Shown here one piece after another: positions 42,560 to 51,665 of a stretch of DNA of 64,000 nucleotides; position 1 is the stretch's first letter; each line of letters begins with the position of its first letter. The notes under the pieces were generated by a model, which was given only the letters and a program-made list of their open reading frames with translations, had not been told where the DNA came from and searched no databases. The stretch is from Kalaharituber pfeilii (lineage: Eukaryota; Ascomycota; Pezizomycetes; Pezizales; Pezizaceae): positions 620,001 through 684,000 of the forward strand of contig WHUZ01000010.1 of the NCBI GenBank assembly GCA_015179045.1, written 5' to 3'. The position numbers and the translations under genes were made by a program.

Positions 42560-43187
42560 CTATCTAAAACTGTTTAATATACAGGGATAATTGCGAACAA
42601 CTAGAAACCGGTCGAAAGCAATAGAAGGAAACTTGCCCATCGGGTAAAATTCCACCAATGGAAAAGGGTTTAAATGAAGATTAACATAACAACGTGACCC
42701 ACGAGAGGGTAATACGATGCGTAGCGGAAGAATAAGGATAGCGGGGCAAGCGCTATAGAGGAAAGATAATGGTGCAAACGGAGGCAGCAATGGAGTGGAG
42801 GCACGGAGGAAGGCAACGAGGAGAGGAGTTGAGCGACTCTATGGTATTAAGTGGGTGCGGGTTTCCGCAGACTATATACACAGAAAGCGAGACGACTATA
42901 CCCAAATGGTAGCCGTAGATATAGGCAACAACCTTGTACAGTTTCGTAAAGAAAAGACGAAGTAACACAAGCTGTATGCGAGTTCGAAACAAATCCCAGC
43001 TGAATGTGATAACCGAAGTAATTCCGTAAATAAATGAAAGAATTACAATATACGAGATAACCATAGCAACCATCCATGTAAACGACATGTGAAACGAAGA
43101 TAAGAAAGAATTAAGCCAATAAAACATTAACAGAACGTGTATGTCGTGATAATAGAAGGCGGGATCAGACTGTCCGTTTTGACATAA
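42560..43187 (-). repeat. Possible LTR (minus strand)
   Basis: On the minus strand, TGTTATGTCAAAACGGACAG follows GACTTGCCTCGGGGGTG, which looks like a polypurine-type tract before an LTR. No second copy or TSD is visible. A minus-strand ORF here (about 145 codons, very hydrophobic) is probably chance. Confidence 0.35.
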
Positions 43188-43289
43188 CACACCCCCGAGG
43201 CAAGTCCACCGGTGATGGGATCAAAAATATGTCCCAATCGGTAACCAGAACAAAAGAAAGAAAAAGGAATTAGCTAGCTATAGCATAAT

Positions 43290-43452
43290 GTAACTAGTAT
43301 TTCAGTAGGCCTTCGAGATTACTTTTAGACTTACTTGTTGATACTACCAGAATTAACTAGTGTTAATCAGTATGCCTTTGGGCTTACTAGATGATATTAC
43401 TAGAATTAGTATTAGTCAGTATGCCTTTGAGCTTATTGGTTAATGCTACTAG
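43290..43452. repeat. About 50-bp diverged tandem repeats
   Basis: Three to four units share CAGTATGCCTTTGRGCTTA and end in ACTAG(A/C)AT. An inverted unit (GGTCAGTATACCTTAGAACT on the minus strand) lies at about 45045-45085. So the repeats flank the ORF1-only element in inverted orientation. Confidence 0.6.
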
Positions 43453-43454
43453 CA

Positions 43455-44650
43455 TTTTTTTTCTTTTTTTTATTTCATTACTCGCATGCCGCCCAATGGG
43501 CTATGGCGAGGTTTATATATTGTAGGGAACGTGTTATATCTAAAAGAAAAAAGAAGATGAACTTTAAGTACAGGTATTGCCCGCTAGTCCTCCGTGATGC
43601 GGGTGTAGGAGGGGTCTACCAAGCCTTCCTATTTCCTTCCTCTGCTCGGCTCGTAGACCTCCGCTCGCAACCATCTTCCCCCGAGTTTAACTTTCTCGAC
43701 GTCTATCTGTGTCTCCAGGTATAGTACCACGGAGCTCGTCTTTTTGCCTTCCTCCGCTAGCATTGCCTTTTTTCTTAACCACCTGATTCCTCTCGTTTGG
43801 CCTATTTCCTTGTTTGCTGTCTCCAGCCATCTCCTAACCTTGTCTAGGTCTTTTCTCAATGCAATGCCGTGAGCGACAATGCCGTAGTTGCTGGTCGGAG
43901 ATCTGGTTCTGGGGCGCGGAGGTGATGTCTGGGGTCGGGTGCGGGGGCGGGGCCCGGGGTTCGTCTGTGGGTCGGGGGTCGATGTGGTGGGGGCAGCTGG
44001 GAGTGCCGCCGGGGAAGAGGAAACTTTTTTCCCGTCTTTTCTCTTCCTCTTCTTCTGTGTTTGTGCCGGGGCTGTCTGTATTGTTTCCTCCGGCTCCGTG
44101 TCTAGACACGTGATATGGCTGAGCCTCATAGTTGGTGGTGGGGGTGGCGACAGTGGCGTGGTGTCGACTGCCGTGATTGGGCTGAGCCTTAGTGGTTGAG
44201 GTAGCGGAGGTGCTGGTGTTATTTCGATCGTGGTGATGGGGCTGAGCCCCAGGGTCTGTGGCGGTGCGATGGGCTGGAGGCCTGGAGGGAGTTGGCCCGG
44301 TCGCAGTGCCAGGATATGTTCCGTGGGCACGCTGTCGTCTAAGAACGGTATAATTAATTTTGCGCCGTTTTTCGGGGGTTCATTGTCTCCGGATTTATCC
44401 TTCCATATCGCTTCGACTACTTCGTACCATCCGATGCCCGCATCTTGCAGTCTTCCCCATATATTGCGCGGGAGGGAGGCAGTCCTTTCGGCGTGTGGCG
44501 GTGGCGGAGGGGGGGATGCGATCCTCATCGGCGGAGGGGAGGCAGTCCTCTCGGCGGGTGGAGGTGGTGGTTTGTTTTTCTTTCCCTTCGGCATTTGATT
44601 GGTGGGAGGGCGGTGTTTCGCGGTCTCCTATGGGGTCTTGGCGTGGGGTT
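43455..44650 (-). mobile_element. Family-B ORF1-only element
   Basis: A minus-strand element with one ORF (44594-43629), a short 3' UTR, the hairpin CTCGCCATAGCCCATTGGGC, GGCATGCGAGTAATGAAATA and poly(A). No EN/RT. TTAATGCTACTAGC just left of the tail resembles CTAATGCTAGTAGC at about 45087-45100; if that is the TSD, the element extends to 45086 and the A tail at 44661 lies in its leader. Confidence 0.75.
43629..44594 (-). CDS. ORF1 protein of a non-autonomous element, intact
   Basis: This 321-codon ORF is the only long uninterrupted ORF1 of its class in the window. The start MPKGKKNKPPPPPAERTASP is followed by proline-rich repeats. Residues about 30-85 contain ASLPRNIWGRLQDAGIGWYE and VVEAIWKDKSGDNEPP. 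There are three copies of LSPITTIEITPAPPLPQPL-like repeats (about 115-180) and a basic QKKRKRKDGKK stretch. The C-terminal core is YGIVAHGIALRKDLDKVRRW, LETANKEIGQTRGIRWLRKK, KTSSVVLYLETQIDVEKVKL and GGRWLRAEVYE. The core matches LINE ORF1-related pieces at 20371-20650 and 42242-42490, and more distantly family A. I infer RNA binding. Open reading suggests recent activity or selection, though one ORF alone cannot prove it. Confidence 0.8.
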   Translation of the reverse strand: MPKGKKNKPPPPPAERTASPPPMRIASPPPPPPHAERTASLPRNIWGRLQDAGIGWYEVVEAIWKDKSGDNEPPKNGAKLIIPFLDDSVPTEHILALRPGQLPPGLQPIAPPQTLGLSPITTIEITPAPPLPQPLRLSPITAVDTTPLSPPPPPTMRLSHITCLDTEPEETIQTAPAQTQKKRKRKDGKKVSSSPAALPAAPTTSTPDPQTNPGPRPRTRPQTSPPRPRTRSPTSNYGIVAHGIALRKDLDKVRRWLETANKEIGQTRGIRWLRKKAMLAEEGKKTSSVVLYLETQIDVEKVKLGGRWLRAEVYEPSRGRK

Positions 44651-44660
44651 TGTCTGTAGA

Positions 44661-44718
44661 GTGCCCTGCCATGGCGAACAGCCGCAAGCGGGGTCATGTG
44701 ATAAAAAAAAAAAAAAAA
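44661..44718 (+). mobile_element. Family-A tail micro-insertion, 58 bp
   Basis: TSD TGTCTGTAGA / TGCCTGTAGA (44651-44660, 44719-44728; one mismatch). The insert begins GTGCCCTGCCATGGCGAACA, continues GCCGCAAGCGGGGTCATGTG, and ends in 16 A. Confidence 0.87.
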
Positions 44719-44728
44719 TGCCTGTAGA

Positions 44729-45095
44729 CTGAGCCTATCTCGTGCTACAGAAAGGGTCATTACATACCTATAAATGAGGCCATTTTGTGCCATCAAGAGG
44801 CCTACCATATGTCAGATTCAGTTTATTCTACTGCATCTTGTGCTGGGGAAAGGGCTCAGTAATATCTATGAAATGCTGCTATACTGAGGTTGTATTCTTC
44901 ATATCAATAAATATGTTCTATTATTCCAGCATATGAGCACGTTGCATTATACCTTCCAAGTTGGTACTAAGGGGGCTGGGTCAGCTCATATCTCCTGTTA
45001 ATAGGTAACTATTTGCAGTAAATTTGATATAAGATGAGGAGTAATTCTGGTAGTGTCAACCAGTAAGTTCTAAGGTATACTGACCAATGCTAATG
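44729..45095. other. No gene recognised
   Basis: AT-rich, no supported ORF. The right end holds the inverted about 50-bp repeat unit noted at 43290-43452. Confidence 0.5.
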
Positions 45096-45101
45096 CTAGT
45101 A

Positions 45102-45300
45102 GCTCCACGGACAACAACCACCTCAGGACGAGCGTTTGGAAACGACTCCACAACCACAACGTCCCCCCCAGCGAAAATCACATAGATCGAAAGCTCTCAG
45201 CGAGCTGAGTCTTTTGATCCAATTTTCATTTCCAAATACCATAACCCACAAGTTTCCCCCCGGGGCGAAACTTTGAGGAAATTTTCAGCTCACCATCGAA
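45102..45300 (+). mobile_element. 5' end of a family-A ORF1-only element, 3'-truncated
   Basis: The plus strand begins CACGGACAACAACCACCTCA and aligns with the 5' end of the element at 24784 reading leftward (CGGCGACAACCACTTTGACA). It includes CATAGATCGAAAGCTCTCAG, GTCTTTTGATC and CCCCCGGGGCGAAACTTTGA. Homology stops near 45300. Two copies starting within a few bases of each other mark the true 5' end of the family. A 5' end without a 3' tail is unusual for LINE-type copies and implies deletion. Confidence 0.7.
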
Positions 45301-45596
45301 TGAATGCTTTCCACAGTGTAAGATGAAACAGAATAAATGCAGGTCAAGTGTCATGGAATAACAGTTAGACAATTAACTATCAAGGTTATTCTCTAAGCTG
45401 TTCTTACCCTGAACTATTTCTTTATTTCGTTACCCTGAATTCCTTAGTCATGTATTACTTACAAGTCATGTACTGTTTTGAGGTGCTTGTAGGGTTGGGT
45501 GTAGCGTGCGCAACTGGGCGGGTCGGGGCGGGTTTTGCCCCCCTACGACCCCGCCCGCAACCCGCCCCGCCCCGTCGCCCTCTTGGCCAACCCGCA

Positions 45597-45649
45597 AAAA
45601 AAAAAAAAACGTGACCCCGCTTGTAGCTGTTCGCCATGGCAGGGCCTGG
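45597..45649 (-). mobile_element. Family-A tail copy with poly(T) instead of poly(A)
   Basis: Reading the minus strand, GGCCCTGCCATGGCGAACAG, CTACAAGCGGGGTCACGT is followed by 14 T, whereas all other copies end in A. Flanking GCCAACCCGC (45586-45595) and GCCAACCCAC (45651-45660) look like the TSD, so it is a genuine insertion. Confidence 0.75.
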
Positions 45650-45679
45650 CGCCAACCCACATATATCGGCCACATGTAA

Positions 45680-45923
45680 TGTAGTCACGGCGACCATATA
45701 TGGCGAGCATATATGGCTGTTAATGAAGCCATTCCGGCGGGTATATATGGCTGCTAATGAGGCCATTTCGGCGCGCATGTATGGCTGCTAATGAAGCCAT
45801 TCCGGCGCGCATATCTGGCTGCTTATACTGCCATTGAGGCGCACACATATGGCTGTTGATACTGCCATTACGGCGCGCATATATGGCTGCTAATGAAGCC
45901 ATTCCGGCGCGCATATATGGCTG

Positions 45924-45955
<32 letters not shown>

Positions 45956-46140
45956 CACATAACCCCGCTTGTAGCACTTGGCCATGGCAGGGTATATATG
46001 GCTGTTAATACTGCCATTGCGGCGTGGATGTATCGCTGTAAATACTGCCATTGCGGCGGGCATATATGGCTGTAAATACTGCCATTGCGGCGTGCATATA
46101 TGGCTGCAGATACTGCCATTGAGGCGGGCATACATGGCTG
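45680..46140. repeat. 34-bp minisatellite, about 12-13 units
   Basis: Diverged units of GCATATATGGCTGCTAATGA plus AGCCATTCCGGCGC repeat head to tail, with two main variants (AATGAAGCCATTCCGG and ATACTGCCATTGCGG). Unit length about 34 bp shifts the reading frame, so the long ORFs across it are not proteins. A tail insertion at 45926-45993 splits one unit. Confidence 0.92.
45926..45993 (-). mobile_element. Family-A tail micro-insertion in the minisatellite
   Basis: TSD ATATATGGCTGTT at 45913-45925 and 45994-46006. The sense hairpin ACCCTGCCATGGCCAAGTGC, TACAAGCGGGGTTATGTGA is followed by about 26 A. It starts at the hairpin base. Confidence 0.88.
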
Positions 46141-46321
46141 CTTAAACTCATCGCGGGTTCTCGGCAGAGGCGAAACCCGCCCGCTGGAGCGGGTCGGGCG
46201 GTGCCACACCCTACACCTTGAAACATTGTGCCATGGAGGCCTACAAACTTGATGGCACACAGTTTGTATTTTCTTTATTCTGATGCCAGAGGGCGTCAAC
46301 GAGGTATCATAAGGGAGGTAG

Positions 46322-46355
<34 letters not shown>

Positions 46356-46469
46356 ATCAGTAATCACATGCCGCCCTGTGGGCTATGGCGATTTAGTTAC
46401 ATAAGAGATAGCTATGGAAGTTGTGTAAGAAATACATATGAAATAAAGCATCCCCGAGCATTCCATCGC

Positions 46470-47610
46470 CTCCGATTTGTTCACCGTTCCATCCAGTCCA
46501 ACAGGGCCCCGAGTGGGTCCGCGTCCCCTTCGTCCCCTTTCGGTGGCCTGAGCAGCGCGTCCCTGCCTCCAGGCCATTTCGTCTTCCATGCCCTGCATCT
46601 GTCTAGCATGTGGGCCGTGGTCTTCTCTTCTTCACACCACCTGCACTCCGGACCGTCTGCCTTTCCCAGGCCGTATCTCCAGTGCCGCTGTGGTAGGCGG
46701 CGGCGCCCAACCACTACATCCGCGCTGGCGCTGGGCTCGAGGAAGTCGTAGGTCACGTGGGTTGTAGAGTAAGCGAGTACTGGGAATGAGGGTAAGGCTG
46801 GAAGGAAATGTGATGGTGGTTCTGTGGTGGTTCTGTACAGCTCTTCGCTCAACAATTCAGTTCCTTCCCACACATCTAGTTTTTCTATTCTACGGTTTTA
46901 GTTCTTTTATTTCCTGACTTCAGTTCTCCTTTGCTTTCACTTATTCTTTACGCAGTTTGCCTTTATGTTCTTACTGGTCACCTTCTACTATATTTGATGC
47001 ATACAAATATCAGTTGTTCTTGCATTACTTTACATTCGCACTTGCAGATACGCTCAATTCAGCACCACGCAGTGCAACTGCAATATCCCTTTCAGGCGAA
47101 TTGCCCAGTGACCTCCCAGACCCGCTGACCCGCTCATACCGTAAGCCCTTGCCTCCCAGAAGACCTGCTAGGGTCGTCACCCTGTGTCCTAGTCTTTGGA
47201 GCGGCCTGTAATTCTTGCCTAGCCTGTTCCTTTCCTCCACTCTCCAGGCTCTGGCGTGTTGACGCATGCCCGCTTCCGTGACCGTCTCGTCCTGCTATTG
47301 TAGAAAAGCCCCCGTTTTGGCCACCTTGTCGGCCTCCACGTTGCCCCTGATGCCCCTGTGGCCCTTTATCCACATCACCGCCATGTCTACATCTCCTCTT
47401 GCGGCTCTCATCTCCCAGGATTCCCTGACCATCTGAGCTGCTCATTCGTGGTTGGGGTTTACCTTCAGCTATTCTCTGTCTGTTGATCACTGTCTTGGAG
47501 TCAAATATTATGAGAATCTCTCCTTCCTGAGACTCCAGTGCCTGCCCTATGGCTATCAGTTCAGCGTCATTGACGGTCGCCCATGTGCCCAAGTACGTGG
47601 CGGTCCGAGA
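46470..47610 (-). pseudogene. LINE RNase H and zinc motif, interrupted
   Basis: The right part reads TATYLGTWATVNDAELIAIG (Glu), EGEILIIFDSKTVINRQRIA (Asp) and, in another frame, DVDMAVMWIKGHRGIRGNVE (WxKxH), then GMRQHARAWRVEERNRLGKN and LQRLGHRVTTLAGLLGGKGL. After the insertion, LPQRHWRYGLGKADGPECRW and CEEEKTTAHMLDRCRAWKTK, WPGGRDALLRPPKGDEGD end at a stop near 46481. It is close to the plus-strand piece at 61020-61315. Frameshift, one TAG in the linker and the insertion make it non-functional. Confidence 0.75.
46716..47140. mobile_element. Unidentified 425-bp insertion
   Basis: It separates two LINE parts that are contiguous elsewhere (GGKGLR / QRHWRYGLG). The left part is GC-rich (GGCGGCGGCGCCC), the middle T-rich. 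Neither LTR termini nor TIRs are convincing. Confidence 0.5.
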
Positions 47611-47629
47611 AGGCTCAGAGAGAAGAATG

Positions 47630-48518
47630 CAAAGGGGGAAGCAAGAATGAATAGGAGGCGTCAATAGAATGGGCCACGAAGGGGACGAGGAGGGTGTTCA
47701 TGGACGGGAGCATGAATGAGAAGGGGCGAGTGGGGGGGGGGGGGGGGGGGGGGGTTCTGGAAATGAGATGGGGGCGACGGGTTGGAGATGGGCATGGGAG
47801 CAACAGTATGGGATAGAGAAGTGCAAGAGATGAGAATAGGGTTTGAAAGGTGGTACTGGCACCAGTGATGGTAGTAACTCTGACAGGCTTACAAGCTGCG
47901 ATTATGGCGGTGAAGAAGGCAGGGACCAGGAGCAGGGCCACAAGCACTGATTTGAGAAGGGTGTTAGACCGAATTACAAAGAGAAAGAGAAGAGAAGGAG
48001 ATATCAAATTGATGTGGGTAAAAGCTCACATTGGGGTCACGAGTAATGAGGCAGCGGATGCAGAGACAAGAAAGGCAGCATGTAGGAATGGAAAATGTGT
48101 AGTGATGGAGAGGGGGCTGCTGCAGAAGTGGAAGCAACTGTGAGTGGCCGAAAGGAGAGAACCGGGATCGGAGGTGGGGCAGTGATCAGGTGGGGCAGAG
48201 GATGACAAAGGAGTAGGACATGAGGATTGGCAAGGTGGCAGTGGGGGCAGTATGCTCAGTAGATGCGGGGAGAAGCAGACTGCAGACCACCTAGCATTCA
48301 GGTGTGAAGAGGTGGCATACCCGGAGGGGTGGAGAGAGTCGAAAGACTTCGAGAAGAAGTGGGTGAAACAACAGGAGAACGGGGAGGAAGTGGACATCCT
48401 GGAACAATTGTTCCACTCACTGAAAGCGTAGAAAGAAGGGTTTTTTTGGCGGCGGTACTTTCGCGGACGCGGCGAGGGGGCGAAATTTCGTTTGTAGAGA
48501 TGGCAGCGGAAGAGTGAT
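47630..48518 (+). pseudogene. Family-A LINE RNase H copy
   Basis: The plus strand encodes VFMDGSMNEKGRV (Asp region), then a 23-base G run at 47732-47754, followed in several frames by DLRRVLDRITKRKRREGDIK and LMWVKAHIGVTSNEAADAET (about 47940-48065; WVKAHIG and NEAAD). After that come ADHLAFRCEEV-like codons and an end near 48432 (LFHSLKA). A short 3' UTR piece with GGGGCGAAATTTCGTTTGTA matches 15395-15500. It stops at 48518 without hairpin. It is closest to the copy at 14087-15630. Confidence 0.7.
47732..47754 (+). repeat. Poly(G) run, 23 bases
   Basis: Uninterrupted G tract in the RNase H region where the relative at 14235-14275 has GGGTGGGAGGAGGG. It can form a G-quadruplex and is a likely sequencing or polymerase slippage site. 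Confidence 0.9.
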
Positions 48519-49250
48519 GTATATGCTCATACCCCACTGCGAGTTGCCAGCCCAGACAGAGCCCCCAGGAGTTTTCTGGCTTTATCAATGCGGGCCCTCC
48601 AATGATGATCAAAATCAAGGGTGCTGTCACAGATCACTCCTAACCACTTACACCTACTCCTTTCAACCTCTGCCCTCTTGGCCTTCTTGCCAATGAGTAG
48701 GACCTCCTCCTTTGAGACATCAAGAGGCAGCTCGTTGGCCTGGGCCACTTCCCTGATTACCCCCGCTATCCTGTCTCCAATCCGCTTCATGCCCTTGATC
48801 TCTCCCCAGTTCACCATCACGCAGTTGAGGTCATCAACACACGATTGAGGCATGCGTCAACAAGCCAAATCCTGGAGGGCAGAGGAGAGGAACAGGCCCA
48901 TCTCCTCTAGTATTCGTGCCATGAAAATTAGGAAAGCTATGGGGGACAATGGTGACCCCTGCGGCACGCCTATGTTAGACTTCCCACGGCCCCTTACCTG
49001 TCCATCCCACTCAACCTCGAATTCGCACTCTCGGAAGAAGCTCTTTAACCAGGGTAGCCAATCCTCAGCTGGTGAGCCCTGTACCCTCTCCCTGACCACC
49101 TCCCACCTTGTGTTTCCAAAACCGCCTTTAATGTCCTCCATGACCCACACGGCCCCTCCCTTCCGCGCAAGAGCCCTCTGACTGACTACCACCGCTCGTA
49201 ACAAGGTATCGATTGCAGACCCGCCTCTCACGCCACCAAACTGTCCCTTA
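48519..49250 (-). pseudogene. Family-A LINE RT fragment
   Basis: Minus strand: GQFGGVRGGSAIDTLLRAVV, WVMEDIKGGFGNTRWEVVRE (catalytic Asp is E-D in this family), PQGSPLSPIAFLIFMARILE, then after a shift QSCVDDLNCVMVNWGEIKGM (the VDD active site), EVLLIGKKAKRAEVERSRCK and WLGVICDSTLDFDHHW. It aligns with 55990-56516 and 20650-22340. Both ends are cut: right by the gypsy LTR at 49251, left without tail at 48519. Confidence 0.8.
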
Positions 49251-49628
49251 TGGTTTAGTGGTAACCACGGTACCGATGGAAAGAATAAGGCTAAACTCGG
49301 GCCGGAACGCCACTCATCGGTAAGGATATATGATGATGCGTATATATGCTAAGGAAGCGAGCTAATATTTAGCAAGCAAGATGTGGATGTATAAGCTCAG
49401 TTGGAAGGTGAAGGTGGTCTATGAATTGGTGTAGATAGGACTGTATGGGCACACAAGCAAGCAGAGACACACAGGGATATGCAGAGATGGATAGACCAGA
49501 CTGACCAGACACGCACAGAGAAGACAATTGAAGACCCTTTCCTTGACATTTGACCATTGAGACCGCCCTGAGACTTCATTTCACCAGCTCTAGATACCGG
49601 TACCCTGTGCAAGAAAGTGGATGCTACT
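49251..49628 (+). mobile_element. Gypsy-1 5' LTR
   Basis: It begins TGGTTTAGTGGTAACCACGG and is collinear with the LTRs at 53567-53958 and 60594-61002 (reverse), sharing CGGAACGCCACTCATCGGTA, TATATGCTAAGGAAGCGAG and CTCTAGATACCGGTACCCTG. The last bases are GTGGATGCTACTGAG; the exact end is uncertain because a 21-bp array follows. Confidence 0.8.
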
Positions 49629-49776
49629 GAGTCTTCATCATATTGGTTCGAGTCTTTATCACATTGGTCTGAGACTTTATCATATTGGTCCGAGTCTTCA
49701 TCATATTGGTCCAAGTCTTCATCACATTGGTGAGAGTCTTCATCATATTGGTCCAACTCTTCATCACATTGGTCTC
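49629..49776. repeat. 21-bp tandem repeat, 7 units
   Basis: Units of GAGTCTTCATCATATTGGTCC with small changes. At 21 bp the frame is kept; the minus strand would read repeats of DQYDEDS, the plus strand SLHHIGP. It lies where the tRNA primer site would be expected. Confidence 0.92.
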
Positions 49777-49779
49777 TTC

Positions 49780-51665
49780 GATTGGACAGCTGTGGCTGTA
49801 GAACAGGAAGAGCTTATAGGCAAATCGGACTATCTACTACACTCAGGACTCACAAGACTTTGGGTACAGAATACGATGATGGTACTATCGGTTTGGACAC
49901 CTTTCACTATCTGCTCACTTATAGCAGTATTAGGACTAAAAATTGAGTTGAGTTTCGGCTCGGTTATCATGGGCTCAATCATATGCAAGCTACCTTTCCA
50001 GCTTTAAGCTTCCGAGATAATGATATTTGTGTATTACGTTGTCATTAGATCAACTGTGAGAGTTGAGCATTTCATGGATCTAGACAGGTATATAAGAAAA
50101 GCAAGGAAGCTGGAATTGAAGGCATCATCCAGACAGACAACACAGACCTCACAGATATCGGCATCCGCATCTTTAGACCCCGCACTCTCATATGCAGCAG
50201 ACTCGCATTTGACCTCTTCTTCAGACTCTTCTTCTTTGACCACGCACCTTTCTACAAGACCTCTCTTATTTGACTACACAATTCGCAAGAGAAAACTGCA
50301 CTTATCTTTAGCAACAAGAACTCTTAGAACAACTCGCCGCTTTGGCAAACCTCGCAATAGCTCTCGCAAGACAACTCGCGGAAAACGATATCAGGACTCT
50401 CAACGTGAGTTCTTACAACAAAACCGGTTACTCACAGCCATTAGCAACTTAATAGCACTAATGCCTACTTCGGAACCATCCAGTTCGAATAACAGGTTCG
50501 GAGAAGGACAAGGGCAAGGACAACGCCTCGCAAGTAATGCCACCAGCACATCAACCTGGCGCTCCGCACTTCAATGGCAAAGATATCACGGACCTTAGCA
50601 TGATCTGGGAAGAAATGACTGCAGACTGGACAAGTGAATTTCAAGATCAAGAGGCTTCCCTTATACTGTGAGAGGCTTAGCAGCAAATACGTTAAGACTA
50701 TGGCCAGCTACATGGGGGACTCTTGGGATCAGTTCAAGAAAGACCTACTGGAAAAATTCCGTGAGGATGATGGAGAGCAGCAAAAGAATACAGATATCTA
50801 GTTACAGGCTATTTCCAGGGCAATGCATGACTACCAAAGCCCAACACCAGCAATCTTCAGAGCATTCATTCTTGATTTTGCACAGTGAACTGAATATCTG
50901 GTATCGAAGAGACTTCTCAGCACACATACCAGGGTAATACTTTTTCTACAGGCATTTTCAGATAAGACTGGTGACAAGCTATGCAAAAAGTGCAATGTTG
51001 ATATAGAAGATCCAACAACAACAGCTACAGTATGGGGTGACCTTATGAAAGAGGCTATTCGCATCTGCACCAAGGATGACTCTGAAATGAAGAGGTTATG
51101 GAAGGCAAAGCAGCCTATGTTACAGACAGACCAACCGGTTAGGCCACAGCAACCACAGAAACTGCAGCTGCAGAATAAGAACCTAGCGCCTCAGGACGAG
51201 ACAAAGACATAGAAGACCTCACTAAAATGATAAAAGAATTAAAGGTCCAGCAACTACAAGCCCAACAACAGCTCGATGCACAGATAGCGGAAATGAATGC
51301 AGCGGCAGTCACGATTAGCAAGCCCATACTACTCACCGAACCAATATGGCAACCGAGAATATCCAGCATCTAATAGGACCAATCTCAGAGGATGCTACTG
51401 GGACGGAGGTATGCATAATCGAGAGACATGTGAGGACTTAGGCAAGGCACTATCCAGAGGAAATGTCCATAGGAAAGGTTTATCTTGGCCAAGAAGGTGT
51501 AGGGGACTCAGTGAGAGTACCTATTGGGTTGCTACACAACTTCGCAAGAAGGAATTGGAAATGTGCTCAGTAGCATGTATCACAGTACTATATGAAGAGG
51601 GCGAACAGAAAGAGATAAATGGTGAGAGTCATCTATCAGGCAGCTCGGCGGGAGGCAGATCTTGA
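49780..51665 (+). pseudogene. Gypsy-1 gag, multiply frameshifted
   Basis: The plus strand carries VAVEQEELIGKSDYLLHSGL (from 49790), then VEHFMDLDRYIRKARKLELK (50070) and a Ser-rich stretch. The capsid part is spread over several frames: KYVKTMASYMGDSWDQFKKD, then LLSTHTRVILFLQAFSDKTG, DKLCKKCNVDIEDPTT and VWGDLMKEAIRICTKDDSEM. Near 51390 is CYWDGGMHNRETC, a CCHC knuckle in which the second Cys is Asp. The same protein is seen on the minus strand at 57432-59887, largely intact in the capsid part. Gag packages the element's RNA. This copy has many stops (TAG, TGA) and is dead. Confidence 0.7.

Larger units (their letters stand above)
45506..46191. mobile_element. GC-flanked insertion carrying a minisatellite
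   Basis: It is absent from the sister LTR at 30190-30437. The ends are rich in GGGCGGGTCGGG: left CTGGGCGGGTCGGGGCGGGT, right GCGGGTCGGGCGGTGCC with GGCGAAACCCGCCCG just inside. The GC ends and AT/GC-mixed centre suggest a non-autonomous DNA element with GC-rich termini. No exact TSD found; the class is a guess. Confidence 0.5.
45351..46300 (+). mobile_element. Solo LTR of Gypsy-3 type with an insertion
   Basis: It starts TGTCATGGAATAACAGTTAG and matches the LTR around 30190-33048 in opposite orientation, through GTGTATTACTTACAAGTCATG-like sequence to GGTGCTTGTAGGGTTGGGTG (45505). It resumes at about 46192 with GTGCCACACCCTACACCTTG and runs to about 46300. The right end is cut by the LINE at 46323. 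Confidence 0.65.
46323..47620 (-). mobile_element. Family-B LINE, 5'-truncated, with an insertion
   Basis: Minus strand: RNase H pieces at 47600-47140, then an unrelated about 425-bp insertion (46716-47140), then the C-terminal zinc motif (46700-46560), the 3' UTR and the hairpin ATCGCCATAGCCCACAGGGC with about 27 A. No clear TSD. Confidence 0.75.

Noticed and set aside
42753..43190. 145-codon hydrophobic ORF as a membrane protein gene
   Set aside because: It lies in a probable LTR, reads AT-rich DNA and has no family features.
45680..46140. Regularly spaced about 34-bp repeats, superficially CRISPR-like
   Set aside because: Units abut without spacers of unique sequence, the context is eukaryotic and there are no cas genes. 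It is a minisatellite.
45720..46299. Overlapping ORFs of 64-114 codons across the minisatellite
   Set aside because: The 34-bp period shifts frame each unit; these ORFs arise from the repeat.
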